Under the pieces are notes generated by a model. That model was not told where the DNA came from, searched no databases, and saw only the letters and a list, made by a program, of their open reading frames with translations. A stretch of 64,000 nt of DNA from Ferruginibacter sp. GTDB taxonomy: Bacteria; Bacteroidota; Bacteroidia; Chitinophagales; Chitinophagaceae. Below, in pieces: positions 44,057-52,836 of the stretch. Each line of letters begins with the position of its first letter. The stretch's first letter is position 1. The stretch is from the NCBI GenBank assembly GCA_019638485.1, contig JAHBTP010000003.1, forward strand, positions 310,001 through 374,000, written 5' to 3'. The translations under genes and the position numbers were made by a program.

Positions 44057-45637
44057 ATGAAAAACATTACAAAAACATTTTTGTTTACCATTGCTATGTT
44101 ATGCCAACTTGTTGTTTTGGCTCAACCAAAGCTCAATAGTTTTCCTTCGGCGCAAGCAACTATATTTTTAGATTTTGACGGACACAAGGTGATTCATCCA
44201 TTCTGGAATGGCGGGCAACCCATAAATTGTGCTCCGGCGTCACTTACAAACACCCAAATTGTTGAAATCTTTAATAGAGTATCAGAAGATTTCAGGCCTT
44301 TTAACGTAAACATAACCACTGATTCTATCGAGTATATTAATGCTCCGTTAAATATGCGTGTACGCATCATCGTTACACCTACAAGTTCATGGTACACAGG
44401 TGTTGGTGGTATTTCATATATTGGTTCCTTTACATGGGGTGATGACACTCCGGGGTTTGTATTTAGCGACAGACTTTCTAACAATACAAAATACATTGCT
44501 GAGTGTTGTACTCACGAAAGCGGACACACTATTGGCCTATCTCACCAATCTTCATACAACCAAAATTGTCAACTTATTGAACCTTACTCAACCGGTAGTG
44601 GTACTGGAGAAACAAGCTGGGCTCCGGTAATGGGTAACAGCTATTACAGAAATATGACCGGATGGAATGACGGCCCCACTCCCTATGGTTGCTCATTAAC
44701 TCAAGATAATCTGACTATCATTACCACTCAAAACGGTTTTGGATATAGGGAAGATGATCATGCTGATGAGTTTAATGAAAATGCTACTTGGGTAGCAGAA
44801 TCGTCTTTTAGTGAAGATGGCATTATTTCTACAAATACCGATAAAGATGTTTTTGCCTACAATCTTACCAGCGACAGATGGGTTCATTTTGAAGCCAAAC
44901 CTTATGGTTTAAATAATTCTTCTGACGGAGCCAATTTGGATATTAAAATTGAAATATACAACAGCAATCATCAGTTAATAAATACATACAACCCACTTAA
45001 CAGATTAGATGTATCCATTGACACCATGTTAAATGCAGGACTCTATTTTTTAGCTGTTTCTGGCGGAGGGAATAACAACATTAGTAATTATGGCAGTTTA
45101 GGTTCTTACAAAATTACCGGCACAACAGGTGCGCTTCCCATCAGGAATATCTCATTACGTGGATTTAAGGTGGGTAACCAACACCAGTTAATGTGGACCA
45201 TTACAAGTGACGAGCCCATAGCTTCTCAAATACTTGAATCATCATCAGATGGTGTAAATTTTGAAGCACTTGCTTCATTTGGTTCCACACAAACCTCTTT
45301 TAGATACACACCTAACAAAACAGGAAATATATATTATAGAATTAAAGCCGAATCAATTATTAATCAAAATGCAACATCTAATACTGTTACCCTCAGGGCA
45401 AATCCTCATAAGATTTATCAGGTTTCAACCTTGGTAACTTCTCACATCAGGATACAGTCAAATGATAATAATAGTTTTGATTATTCAATTATAGATGCTG
45501 TAGGTCGCACTATTGTACGTGGCCATGCAAAAGAGGATATCCAACTTATCCCGGTGCAACAACTTCCTGCGGGAATGTACTTTTTAACGCTTTCAGGCGA
45601 ACAAGGAAAACAAACAGAACGCATTATAAAACAGTAA
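44057..45637 (+). CDS. Secreted zinc metalloprotease (metzincin type) with type IX sorting domain
   Basis: A 526-residue secreted protein. A signal peptide (MKNITKTFLFTIAMLCQLVVLAQ) is followed by a catalytic region with HESGHTIGLSH at 153-163. This is the metzincin zinc site H-E-x-x-H-x-x-G-x-x-H, with a plausible Met-turn at APVMGNSYY. A beta-sandwich region (about 255-355) carries DKDVFAYNLTSDRWVHFEA, like bacterial pre-peptidase C-terminal domains. The last ~80 residues form a type A T9SS sorting domain (YSIIDAVGRTIVRG, then LPAGMYFLTLSG and a basic end). It is expected to be exported across the outer membrane by the type IX system, of which PorT is a part (47658). A terminator follows. 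Confidence 0.88.
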   Translation: MKNITKTFLFTIAMLCQLVVLAQPKLNSFPSAQATIFLDFDGHKVIHPFWNGGQPINCAPASLTNTQIVEIFNRVSEDFRPFNVNITTDSIEYINAPLNMRVRIIVTPTSSWYTGVGGISYIGSFTWGDDTPGFVFSDRLSNNTKYIAECCTHESGHTIGLSHQSSYNQNCQLIEPYSTGSGTGETSWAPVMGNSYYRNMTGWNDGPTPYGCSLTQDNLTIITTQNGFGYREDDHADEFNENATWVAESSFSEDGIISTNTDKDVFAYNLTSDRWVHFEAKPYGLNNSSDGANLDIKIEIYNSNHQLINTYNPLNRLDVSIDTMLNAGLYFLAVSGGGNNNISNYGSLGSYKITGTTGALPIRNISLRGFKVGNQHQLMWTITSDEPIASQILESSSDGVNFEALASFGSTQTSFRYTPNKTGNIYYRIKAESIINQNATSNTVTLRANPHKIYQVSTLVTSHIRIQSNDNNSFDYSIIDAVGRTIVRGHAKEDIQLIPVQQLPAGMYFLTLSGEQGKQTERIIKQ

Positions 45638-45658
45638 GGTAGATTCATGTGTAAGTCA

Positions 45659-45689
45659 GGGGTCAGTGTTAGGGACTGGCCCCTTTTTT
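45659..45689 (+). terminator. Rho-independent terminator after metalloprotease gene
   Basis: GGGGTCAGT (45659-45667) pairs with ACTGGCCCC (45675-45683) with one T-G wobble, loop of seven bases, then six T residues. Confidence 0.9.
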
Positions 45690-45760
45690 ATTTTAAAAAA
45701 CTCAATTTAGGGAATAGGATTTTCTCTGCATAATATTTACCTTTAAAAAACACTACAATT

Positions 45761-46234
45761 ATGCTATGGAGAAAATTTAATGGTGATCGTATTTTGCTTC
45801 CTATTAAAGACGCCGTAGAATCTGCAATAAAAAGAGAAACCGAAAACGGATTTCATTTAAAAGTTTGTATCGGCACAGATAGCCAGGTTAAAGGACCTGA
45901 AACCGAATTTGCAACAGTAATTGTTTTTTTACGCGAAGGTCAAGGTGGATTTATGTTTATTCACAATGAGAAAAACACACATCATTACTCCATAAAAGAG
46001 CGAATGTTAGCTGAAGTAGCCAAAAGTATTGAGATTGCTTATGAACTTTGTGATTTATTTACCACTTATGATATAGATATGGAAGTGCATGCCGACATCA
46101 ATACCAATCCACAATTTAAAAGTAATGAAGCCTTAAGAGAGGCAATGGGATATATTTTAGGAATGGGATTCGCCTTTAAAGCCAAACCTGAAGCTTTTGC
46201 AAGCAGCAGTTGCGCTAACAAAATAGTGAATTAA
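45761..46234 (+). CDS. YkuK-like RNase H-fold protein (DUF458)
   Basis: A 157-residue protein of the YkuK family, predicted to have an RNase H-like fold. The strand KVCIGTDSQVKGPETEFATVIVF carries the first conserved Asp. IKERMLAEVAKSIEIAYEL and DMEVHADINTNPQFKSNEA follow the family pattern. No substrate is known. A TACCTTTA element (one mismatch) lies at 45738-45745. The 3' end overlaps the convergent engB gene by 4 bases. Confidence 0.85.
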   Translation: MLWRKFNGDRILLPIKDAVESAIKRETENGFHLKVCIGTDSQVKGPETEFATVIVFLREGQGGFMFIHNEKNTHHYSIKERMLAEVAKSIEIAYELCDLFTTYDIDMEVHADINTNPQFKSNEALREAMGYILGMGFAFKAKPEAFASSSCANKIVN

Positions 46235-46872
46235 TGTAATGCTGCTAAGTTTAACTCGTGAATAAGAGAAAGCATTTTTTGTCTTCCTACCTTTTTTGTG
46301 GCACTGGTTACAATATGTTGAGGCAAGTATTGCCACCCACTTTCTTGCAACTTGCTAAGGAAACGCTTTACATTACTACTTACTGTACGCTGGTTTTCTT
46401 TATCACTTTTTGTAAAAACTAAACAAACTGCTGTATTCCATTTTTGCAGCTTTGTTAAAAAATCAAGATCAATTTTTTGTGGGGATAGCCTTGCATCCAA
46501 TAACACAAACAACATAATTAAATTAGTCCGTTCCTTAATATAATGTTCCGTCATTTGTTCCCACTTCCTTCTATTGGATTGACTAACCTTTGCAAATCCA
46601 TAGCCGGGCAAATCCACTAAATACCAGGAATAGGAAAAAAGCTTTCCTACTTCATCAGCACCTTCAGCATTAATTTCAAAATGATTAATAAGCTGTGTTT
46701 TTCCGGGTGTGGACGAGGTCTTTGCTAATTTTTCATTTCCGCACAACATATTTATCAATGATGATTTCCCCACATTACTTCGACCGATAAATGCATACTC
46801 AGGCTTATCTTGAGGAGGGCACTTATCCACAGAAGGACTGCTTATCAGATACTTTGCCTGTTTTATGTGCAT
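46231..46872 (-). CDS. engB: Ribosome biogenesis GTPase YsxC/EngB
   Basis: EngB is a small GTPase needed for assembly of the 50S subunit. The 213-residue protein shows G1 GRSNVGKSSLIN, G2 in SSTPGKTQLINHF, G3 DLPGYGFAKV, G4 FTKSDKE and G5-like TSATKKVG. Length and motifs match the family. It is divergent from menG with about 70 bases between them. Confidence 0.95.
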   Translation of the reverse strand: MHIKQAKYLISSPSVDKCPPQDKPEYAFIGRSNVGKSSLINMLCGNEKLAKTSSTPGKTQLINHFEINAEGADEVGKLFSYSWYLVDLPGYGFAKVSQSNRRKWEQMTEHYIKERTNLIMLFVLLDARLSPQKIDLDFLTKLQKWNTAVCLVFTKSDKENQRTVSSNVKRFLSKLQESGWQYLPQHIVTSATKKVGRQKMLSLIHELNLAALH

Positions 46873-46926
46873 TTGTAAAAATACTCATAATTAATTTTAT
46901 TTGTACCCCAAACATTATGAGATAAT

Positions 46927-46934
46927 TATCTTTG
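46927..46934 (+). promoter_or_regulatory. Bacteroidota -7 promoter element before menG
   Basis: TATCTTTG, an exact TAnnTTTG match, 7 bases before the menG ATG. Confidence 0.5.
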
Positions 46935-46941
46935 CTTCCGG

Positions 46942-47685
46942 ATGACACAATTTGCACACGATTCTGTTTTACCTGATAAGCAATCCTCGCTCAGCAAAAA
47001 GGAGCAGGTTGAGAACATGTTTAATAATATTTCTGGCACCTACGATTTCCTAAACAAGTTCTTAAGCCTGGGCATAGATAGGCGCTGGAGAAAAAAGGCA
47101 TTGATGCAACTTGCCTCCTTAAAGCCTCACGCTCTTTTAGATGTAGCCACCGGAACCGGTGATATGGCTATACAAGCTGTTAAATTACTCCATCCCATAA
47201 GTGTTACAGGAATTGACCTAAGTGAAAAAATGCTCGAACTGGGAAAACAGAAAGTGAAAAAAGAAGGATTCAATAACCAAATAGAATTGTTAAAAGGGGA
47301 CAGTGAAACAATATTGTTTTCCCAAAACTCGTTTGATGCAGTAACAGTTGCCTTTGGTGTACGTAACTTTGAACACCTTGAGCAAGGGCTTTCGGAAATT
47401 TATAGGGTATTAAAACCCGGAGGAAAGTTAGTTGTGCTCGAATTTAGCAAACCCACATCATGGCTTATCAAACCTTTTTATTTCACTTATCTCAAGTTGT
47501 TTTGTCCCTTAGCAGGAAGGTTTTTTTCCAAAGACAAAACGGCTTATCAATATCTTAATCAATCAATAAATAAATTCCCTGAAGGAAAAAATTTTACCCG
47601 CATTTTAGACCATTTAGGATTTAAAAATTCTTACTTAATAAAATTGAGCCTGGGCATATGCACTATATATTGCGGAGAAAAATAA
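46942..47685 (+). CDS. menG: Demethylmenaquinone methyltransferase (UbiE/MenG)
   Basis: The last methylation step of menaquinone synthesis. The 247-residue class I methyltransferase has the N-terminal family segment VENMFNNISGTYDFLNKFLSLGIDRRWR, SAM motif LLDVATGTGDMAI, DAVTVAFGVRNFEHLEQGL and EIYRVLKPGGKLVVLEFSKP. It could equally be called UbiE; menaquinone is assumed because Bacteroidota use it. The porT gene starts inside its 3' end, a coupling often seen in this phylum. Confidence 0.94.
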   Translation: MTQFAHDSVLPDKQSSLSKKEQVENMFNNISGTYDFLNKFLSLGIDRRWRKKALMQLASLKPHALLDVATGTGDMAIQAVKLLHPISVTGIDLSEKMLELGKQKVKKEGFNNQIELLKGDSETILFSQNSFDAVTVAFGVRNFEHLEQGLSEIYRVLKPGGKLVVLEFSKPTSWLIKPFYFTYLKLFCPLAGRFFSKDKTAYQYLNQSINKFPEGKNFTRILDHLGFKNSYLIKLSLGICTIYCGEK

Positions 47686-48386
47686 CCGTACTCAGTATTT
47701 TATTGTTTGGTTGCTACTTTAGCAGTCATGCACAATTACGCTATTTAAATTTGGAAGACCACGATTCTAAACCGTTTCACTTTGGGATTAATTTAGGTAT
47801 GAATCGATCTTACTTTAATTTCACCCGTCATCCCCAATTTATAAATAATGACAGTATTCGGGGTATTGAAAGCGTAAATAGTACCGGATTAAATCTTGCC
47901 TGGTTAGTGAATATGCGGCTTTCTGACCATTTCAGCCTGCGCACCTACCCGCTCAATTTAGTTTTTACTGAAAAAGCAATTGAATACAATATGTCACATC
48001 CCAATCCATTATTAAGGGAAGACAGTATTACCACAAAAAAGATTCAAGGTATTACCCTTGCATTTCCTGTGCACATAAAATTCACCAGCGATCGTATCAA
48101 CAACTTAAAGGTATATATGTTTGCAGGTGGAAAGATTGAGTATGATATGGCTGCTGATGCAGGAAAAAAGAAGGCAGATGGCTTAATTAAACTTCACAAA
48201 CTCGATTATGGAATTGATGCGGGCATCGGGTTTCATATTTACTTCCCGGTCTTTGTATTATCACCTGAGCTAAAAATAGGCTGGGGATTGCGCAATGTGC
48301 ACAGTAGAGAAGAACCATATAAATTCTCAAATGTAATTGATGTTATCAATGCACGTACCCTAACTATTTCACTAACTGTTGAATAA
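47658..48386 (+). CDS. porT: PorT-family type IX secretion outer-membrane protein
   Basis: A 242-residue protein with a signal peptide (LRRKITVLSILLFGCYFSSHAQ) and a small barrel-like body: HFGINLGMNRSYFNFTRHPQF, LNLAWLVNMRLSDHFSLRTYP, GITLAFPVHIKFTS, and INARTLTISLTVE at the end. Size, pattern and position after menG match PorT, needed for type IX secretion. It overlaps menG by 28 bases, suggesting translational coupling. The T9SS-tagged protease at 44057 is a likely client. Confidence 0.85.
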   Translation: MHYILRRKITVLSILLFGCYFSSHAQLRYLNLEDHDSKPFHFGINLGMNRSYFNFTRHPQFINNDSIRGIESVNSTGLNLAWLVNMRLSDHFSLRTYPLNLVFTEKAIEYNMSHPNPLLREDSITTKKIQGITLAFPVHIKFTSDRINNLKVYMFAGGKIEYDMAADAGKKKADGLIKLHKLDYGIDAGIGFHIYFPVFVLSPELKIGWGLRNVHSREEPYKFSNVIDVINARTLTISLTVE

Positions 48387-48399
48387 TACCAAATCGAAA

Positions 48400-50121
48400 T
48401 CAATAATCATACTTACGCCTTGACATATTAAGACGTATTCCTCCGGTAATCATTGTTGATGTTAGACGAGGGGTTCCAGCTAAAGAATACAAACGTTGAT
48501 TAAGAGAAAAGTCTATAAAAAAATTCTCCCTCAATTCATAGGAAGCCTCTAAAATTCCGTTGAATACTTTTACTTTTTGTCCACTTCCTACCTTAAATCC
48601 TTCATCACTCAATCTATCTAAATAATTTCTAAAAATATCTCCACCAAAATTTGCAGTAGCAGTATCTAACCCTTTATAATAATAAATGGCGGTGCCGGAT
48701 ATATACCAACGAGGAGCAGGTTGATACCGCGCAATACCAATAAATTCTTGAAAATTAGCTCCCAATGGGTGAGCAAGAGGTTGATTATAATGAGTGTAAT
48801 TTCCTATTAAATTATTGTGCGAATAGGTAAATGGTCTCACCCTGTTAACCTCTGCCTGCAAATCGAGATTTTTAATTCCGAATGCATCAACGTATTTGCC
48901 TCCTAACTGAAAGCCAAATTTATTTGTCCACGATGTGGGATGACTACGTACATTTTTAATAAGAAATTCATCAAACAGCACTTGACCATAAAACTGTGCA
49001 GTATGTGCAACATTAGCCTTAAAGTCAATACCAGCAACAGCATTATCCGGGCTGCCAATCATACCTTCTATATGCCTGAAGAAAATAATGGGGTTGAGAT
49101 ACTGGAAATCAAAACGATTTTTCCGACCAAAAATCACCCCTTCAAACAAACCAATATTCAACCACTTAGTAACATTTACACTCAAATGATGCATTGCAGC
49201 ATATTTACGATCAAGCAATGAATCTCCATTCTTTACATATTGCGGCATCAACTCCATAAAAAGATTCTGGTAATTCAATTTCCAAATTCTAGTATTGATT
49301 TTAAAAAACAAATAGCTATTGCCCCAATCACTTAAAAACAAACTTCGATATCCGTTTCCAATAAAATTTTTATCATAACCCGCCTGAAAATTGATATATT
49401 TTGTTGCACTAAAGGTGACATAACCTCGTGCATCGAAATAATCAACTGCAGTAGAGTCTCGCTTAAAGCTCTTGAAAAATCCATAACCGGGTACCGCACG
49501 TAGGTCTCTTACCATTTTTGTAAAATACCCCGGCCCCCGCTCCTGATTATCTACTACTGTAGCAGAAAAGCCAATCTTATTGGCGATACGACCTCTTGCC
49601 GTTAACCCGCGGGAATTCAGATATAAACGTTGGCTATTATTGCTCTCATGAGATAGGTTAAATTGAAACACAGGATTCAAAGCAAGGAAAAAATCCTTTG
49701 TATTTACCTCATACATATTTGGCTTTGAAACATAAAAATGCTTTAATACAGGTTTCTTACTAAAAAAGTCTTCATGGCTCCCACTCACCCACTCTGCACT
49801 ATTCATTAATATGCTCCTGATATTATAATCATCAATAGGAGTAGTTTTAAAGTCTGTCCATCCTTTATAATTATCTTGTCCATTAGCATTCAAATATCCA
49901 TACCGCGCACTATCCAGGAACTCCACATCTGCTACAATAAACTTTCTGCTAAAAGGTTTTAATGTAGAGAAGTTTAAATTAGCGCTCTGCCCGGCTTTTA
50001 TTTGTAACCGATCCAGTATATGATACTCCTTCGCCCCTTCCGGCAAATATGTTGTTTGGCTAAATACAGAAACGGGAAAGAGAAAAAACAGCAGTTTGGT
50101 TAGGCTTTTAATAACTTGCAT
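48400..50121 (-). CDS. Wzi/RemB-like outer-membrane protein
   Basis: A 573-residue outer-membrane protein with a signal peptide (SLTKLLFFLFPVSVFSQ), a TYLPEGAKEYHILDRLQI start and a long series of aromatic amphipathic strands ending in a barrel-like C-terminus. Features such as RGYVTFSATKYINFQAGYDKNF and NGYRSLFLSDWGNSYLFFKI match the capsule-assembly Wzi family and its gliding-motility relative RemB. It could function in surface polysaccharide display or gliding; nothing local decides which. Divergent from pyrC. Confidence 0.78.
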   Translation of the reverse strand: MQVIKSLTKLLFFLFPVSVFSQTTYLPEGAKEYHILDRLQIKAGQSANLNFSTLKPFSRKFIVADVEFLDSARYGYLNANGQDNYKGWTDFKTTPIDDYNIRSILMNSAEWVSGSHEDFFSKKPVLKHFYVSKPNMYEVNTKDFFLALNPVFQFNLSHESNNSQRLYLNSRGLTARGRIANKIGFSATVVDNQERGPGYFTKMVRDLRAVPGYGFFKSFKRDSTAVDYFDARGYVTFSATKYINFQAGYDKNFIGNGYRSLFLSDWGNSYLFFKINTRIWKLNYQNLFMELMPQYVKNGDSLLDRKYAAMHHLSVNVTKWLNIGLFEGVIFGRKNRFDFQYLNPIIFFRHIEGMIGSPDNAVAGIDFKANVAHTAQFYGQVLFDEFLIKNVRSHPTSWTNKFGFQLGGKYVDAFGIKNLDLQAEVNRVRPFTYSHNNLIGNYTHYNQPLAHPLGANFQEFIGIARYQPAPRWYISGTAIYYYKGLDTATANFGGDIFRNYLDRLSDEGFKVGSGQKVKVFNGILEASYELRENFFIDFSLNQRLYSLAGTPRLTSTMITGGIRLNMSRRKYDY

Positions 50122-50153
50122 GTACTTGAATTAGTTCAACGAGAAAGTAAGTT

Positions 50154-51494
50154 ATGCAAAATTATCTTTTCAAAAACATTGGAGTAGTAAATGAAAATAA
50201 AATAATCCACACGGATGTATTAGTGAAAGGTGACCGTATTTGTAAAATAGCATCAAATATTAGTGAATTGGCAGCCTGCATAGAGATTAATGGAGAAGGA
50301 TTGCATTTATTACCGGGTATAATTGATGACCAGGTTCACTTTAGAGAGCCCGGATTAACACACAAGGCCACTATTCATTCCGAAGCCTGTGCTGCAGTAG
50401 CAGGTGGTGTAACATCCTTTATGGAAATGCCTAATACTATACCGAATGCCCTTACCCCCGAAATATTGGAAGAGAAATACCAAATTGCGGCAAATACATC
50501 GCCAGCTAATTTTTCGTTTTTCATGGGTGTAAGCAACACCAATAGTGAGGATGTGCTCAAGATAAACAACAAAAAGAAAGAGGTATGCGGGGTTAAGATT
50601 TTTATGGGTAGTAGCACAGGCAATATGCTTGTTGATAATTATGCTACACTAGAACGAATATTTTCTGAATCTGAATTATTAATAGCCACACACTGCGAGG
50701 ATGAACGCATCATTAAGCAAAACCTTCAGAAACGGCTTGCAACCGGAAAACCACTTGAGCCTGCAGACCACCCCATTATTCGAGATGCAGAGGCCTGCTT
50801 TTCTTCTTCCCTAACCGCCATTCAGCTTGCCCAAAAATTTAATAGCAGACTTCATGTTTTACATATAACCTCAGAAAAGGAACTTGTCTTATTTGGTAAT
50901 ATGCTTCCGTTAACTGAGAAAAGGATAACCGCTGAAGTGTGTGTACATCACTTGCACTTTACTGCTGATGACTACGAGCGGCTGGGCTACAAAATCAAGT
51001 GCAACCCGGCTATAAAATCTCCGGAAAACAAAAAGGCACTTTGGGAAGGACTATTAAGTGATAAATTAGATGTAATTGCTACAGATCACGCTCCTCATTT
51101 GCTTTCTGAAAAAACCGGAGACTACTTTCAGGCACATGCCGGATTGCCGCTGGTCCAACACGGTCTTCCACTCATGCTCTACTACCACCATTTAGGAAAA
51201 ATTTCATTAGAGAAAATTGTTGAGAAAATGTGCCATGCGGTTGCTGATTGTTTCAAAATTAATAACCGTGGATATATTAGAGAGGGCTATTTTTCCGATC
51301 TAACTGTTGTGGATACTCGAAAACATTTTACTATTAAAAAAGAAAACCTATTATATAAATGTGGATGGAGTCCTCTTGAAGGAATGGAAATTCCCGCATC
51401 TGTTATTGGAACATGGGTAAACGGAAGGCAAGTTTATGGAAATAACCGGGTAATAGCATCAAACGGAGGACAAAGGCTAACATTTAACCGGTGA
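50154..51494 (+). CDS. pyrC: Dihydroorotase
   Basis: Closes carbamoyl aspartate to dihydroorotate in pyrimidine synthesis. The 446-residue amidohydrolase shows IDDQVHFREPGLTHKATI, MEMPNTIPNA, the metal-bridging lysine in CGVKIFMGSSTGN, the HxxH-type ATHCEDE and IATDHAPH. In the first motif the usual D-x-H-x-H zinc pair reads D59-Q60-V61-H62: the first histidine is glutamine. I recall this substitution from other Bacteroidota dihydroorotases, so it is probably lineage-specific. The MutS-like gene follows after one base. Confidence 0.92.
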   Translation: MQNYLFKNIGVVNENKIIHTDVLVKGDRICKIASNISELAACIEINGEGLHLLPGIIDDQVHFREPGLTHKATIHSEACAAVAGGVTSFMEMPNTIPNALTPEILEEKYQIAANTSPANFSFFMGVSNTNSEDVLKINNKKKEVCGVKIFMGSSTGNMLVDNYATLERIFSESELLIATHCEDERIIKQNLQKRLATGKPLEPADHPIIRDAEACFSSSLTAIQLAQKFNSRLHVLHITSEKELVLFGNMLPLTEKRITAEVCVHHLHFTADDYERLGYKIKCNPAIKSPENKKALWEGLLSDKLDVIATDHAPHLLSEKTGDYFQAHAGLPLVQHGLPLMLYYHHLGKISLEKIVEKMCHAVADCFKINNRGYIREGYFSDLTVVDTRKHFTIKKENLLYKCGWSPLEGMEIPASVIGTWVNGRQVYGNNRVIASNGGQRLTFNR

Positions 51495-51495
51495 T

Positions 51496-52806
51496 ATGAC
51501 TATTGACAAAATAACCCTTAATGATTTAAACATTTTTCATCAGGGAGGTGGTGACTCTGTTTTTGAATTAATCAACTTTACAAATACAGTACCGGGTAGA
51601 GACCAGTTGCAAAATATGTTGCAACATCCCTTTAATAGTATAATTCATATTGAAGCCATACAAGAAACTATTCAAACGGTAGGCACATTAGGCCTTCCAA
51701 TAGGCGTTACCAACGGCACATTAATGATTGTAGAACAATTCTACCAAACCGCTTTCTCACTCATTCCCAGGAATCCGAGTAAAATATCTGCCCATACTTA
51801 TAAAGCACTTCATCTGGCTGAATATTCTTTATTGAAATACTCGATAACGCATTGCACGGATTTAATACTGGGTATGAAAAGACTAATTGATCAGTATGAA
51901 GAAATAAAAATAGCCGAACCATTAAAAAAATTAATACACAACCTTCAACCTCTATTTAAAATACCGGAGATTGATTTATTGATTAAATCTTCAGGTATAA
52001 AAAACTATACCCTGGCAAAACAAATTCATACCGCCCACGTGTTAAGATATAGGTGTAAGCACGGGATGATTGAATTAATTGACGCATTTGCAAAAATTGA
52101 TGCATGGCATTCAATGTACTTGGCTCAAAAGAAACTTCACCTGGTTTTACCGGTCTTTACTCATCAAAATGAACCTTCATTAAAAACCTCAGGTTTATTT
52201 CATATTTTGGTAAAAGATCCCGTGCCATATAGTTTTATACTCAACAACCAGATGGGATTCATGTTTCTTACCAGTGCAAATATGGCTGGTAAATCAACCT
52301 TTATTAAATCAGTTGGTATTGCTGTTTACCTTGCACATATCGGTATGGGTGTTCCTGCGCAACATCTTGAACTTACCTTGTTTGATGGATTACTTTCCAA
52401 CATAAACGTAACCGACAATATTCTTAAAGGAGAGAGTTATTTCTATAATGAAGTACAACGAGTATCTTATACTATTAAAAAAATAAATGATGGAAAAAGA
52501 TGGTTGCTTTTAATTGATGAATTATTTAAAGGCACAAATGTACAAGATGCCATGAAATGTAGTTTAACAGTAATTGAAGGTTTGCTAAAAATAAAAACTT
52601 CTCTATTTATTCTTTCTACTCATTTATATGAAATAGCCGATCAACTACGCAAACACCCAAACATTATTTTCAGATATTTTGAAACAACCATTGAAAACGA
52701 AAAACCGGTATTTCATTACCAACTGAGGGAAGGGGTATCCACAGACAGGTTAGGTTATTTGATTTTAAAACAGTCTGGAGTTGTGGATTTGCTCAAAAAT
52801 ATATAA
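51496..52806 (+). CDS. MutS-family ATPase without mismatch-recognition domain
   Basis: A 436-residue protein with helical lever-like N-terminal 230 residues and a C-terminal MutS ATPase domain. Walker A is TSANMAGKSTFIKSVG (near 262), then ESYFYNEVQRV, Walker B WLLLIDELFKGTN and STHLYEIADQL. MutS domain I, which reads mismatches, is missing, as is the Smr domain of MutS2. It belongs to the uncharacterised MutS-related proteins of Bacteroidota. It follows pyrC by one base, so it is co-transcribed, though no functional link is known. Confidence 0.86.
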   Translation: MTIDKITLNDLNIFHQGGGDSVFELINFTNTVPGRDQLQNMLQHPFNSIIHIEAIQETIQTVGTLGLPIGVTNGTLMIVEQFYQTAFSLIPRNPSKISAHTYKALHLAEYSLLKYSITHCTDLILGMKRLIDQYEEIKIAEPLKKLIHNLQPLFKIPEIDLLIKSSGIKNYTLAKQIHTAHVLRYRCKHGMIELIDAFAKIDAWHSMYLAQKKLHLVLPVFTHQNEPSLKTSGLFHILVKDPVPYSFILNNQMGFMFLTSANMAGKSTFIKSVGIAVYLAHIGMGVPAQHLELTLFDGLLSNINVTDNILKGESYFYNEVQRVSYTIKKINDGKRWLLLIDELFKGTNVQDAMKCSLTVIEGLLKIKTSLFILSTHLYEIADQLRKHPNIIFRYFETTIENEKPVFHYQLREGVSTDRLGYLILKQSGVVDLLKNI

Positions 52807-52836
52807 TTATCGGAGCGTACTTTTCAAAAAAAAGAA

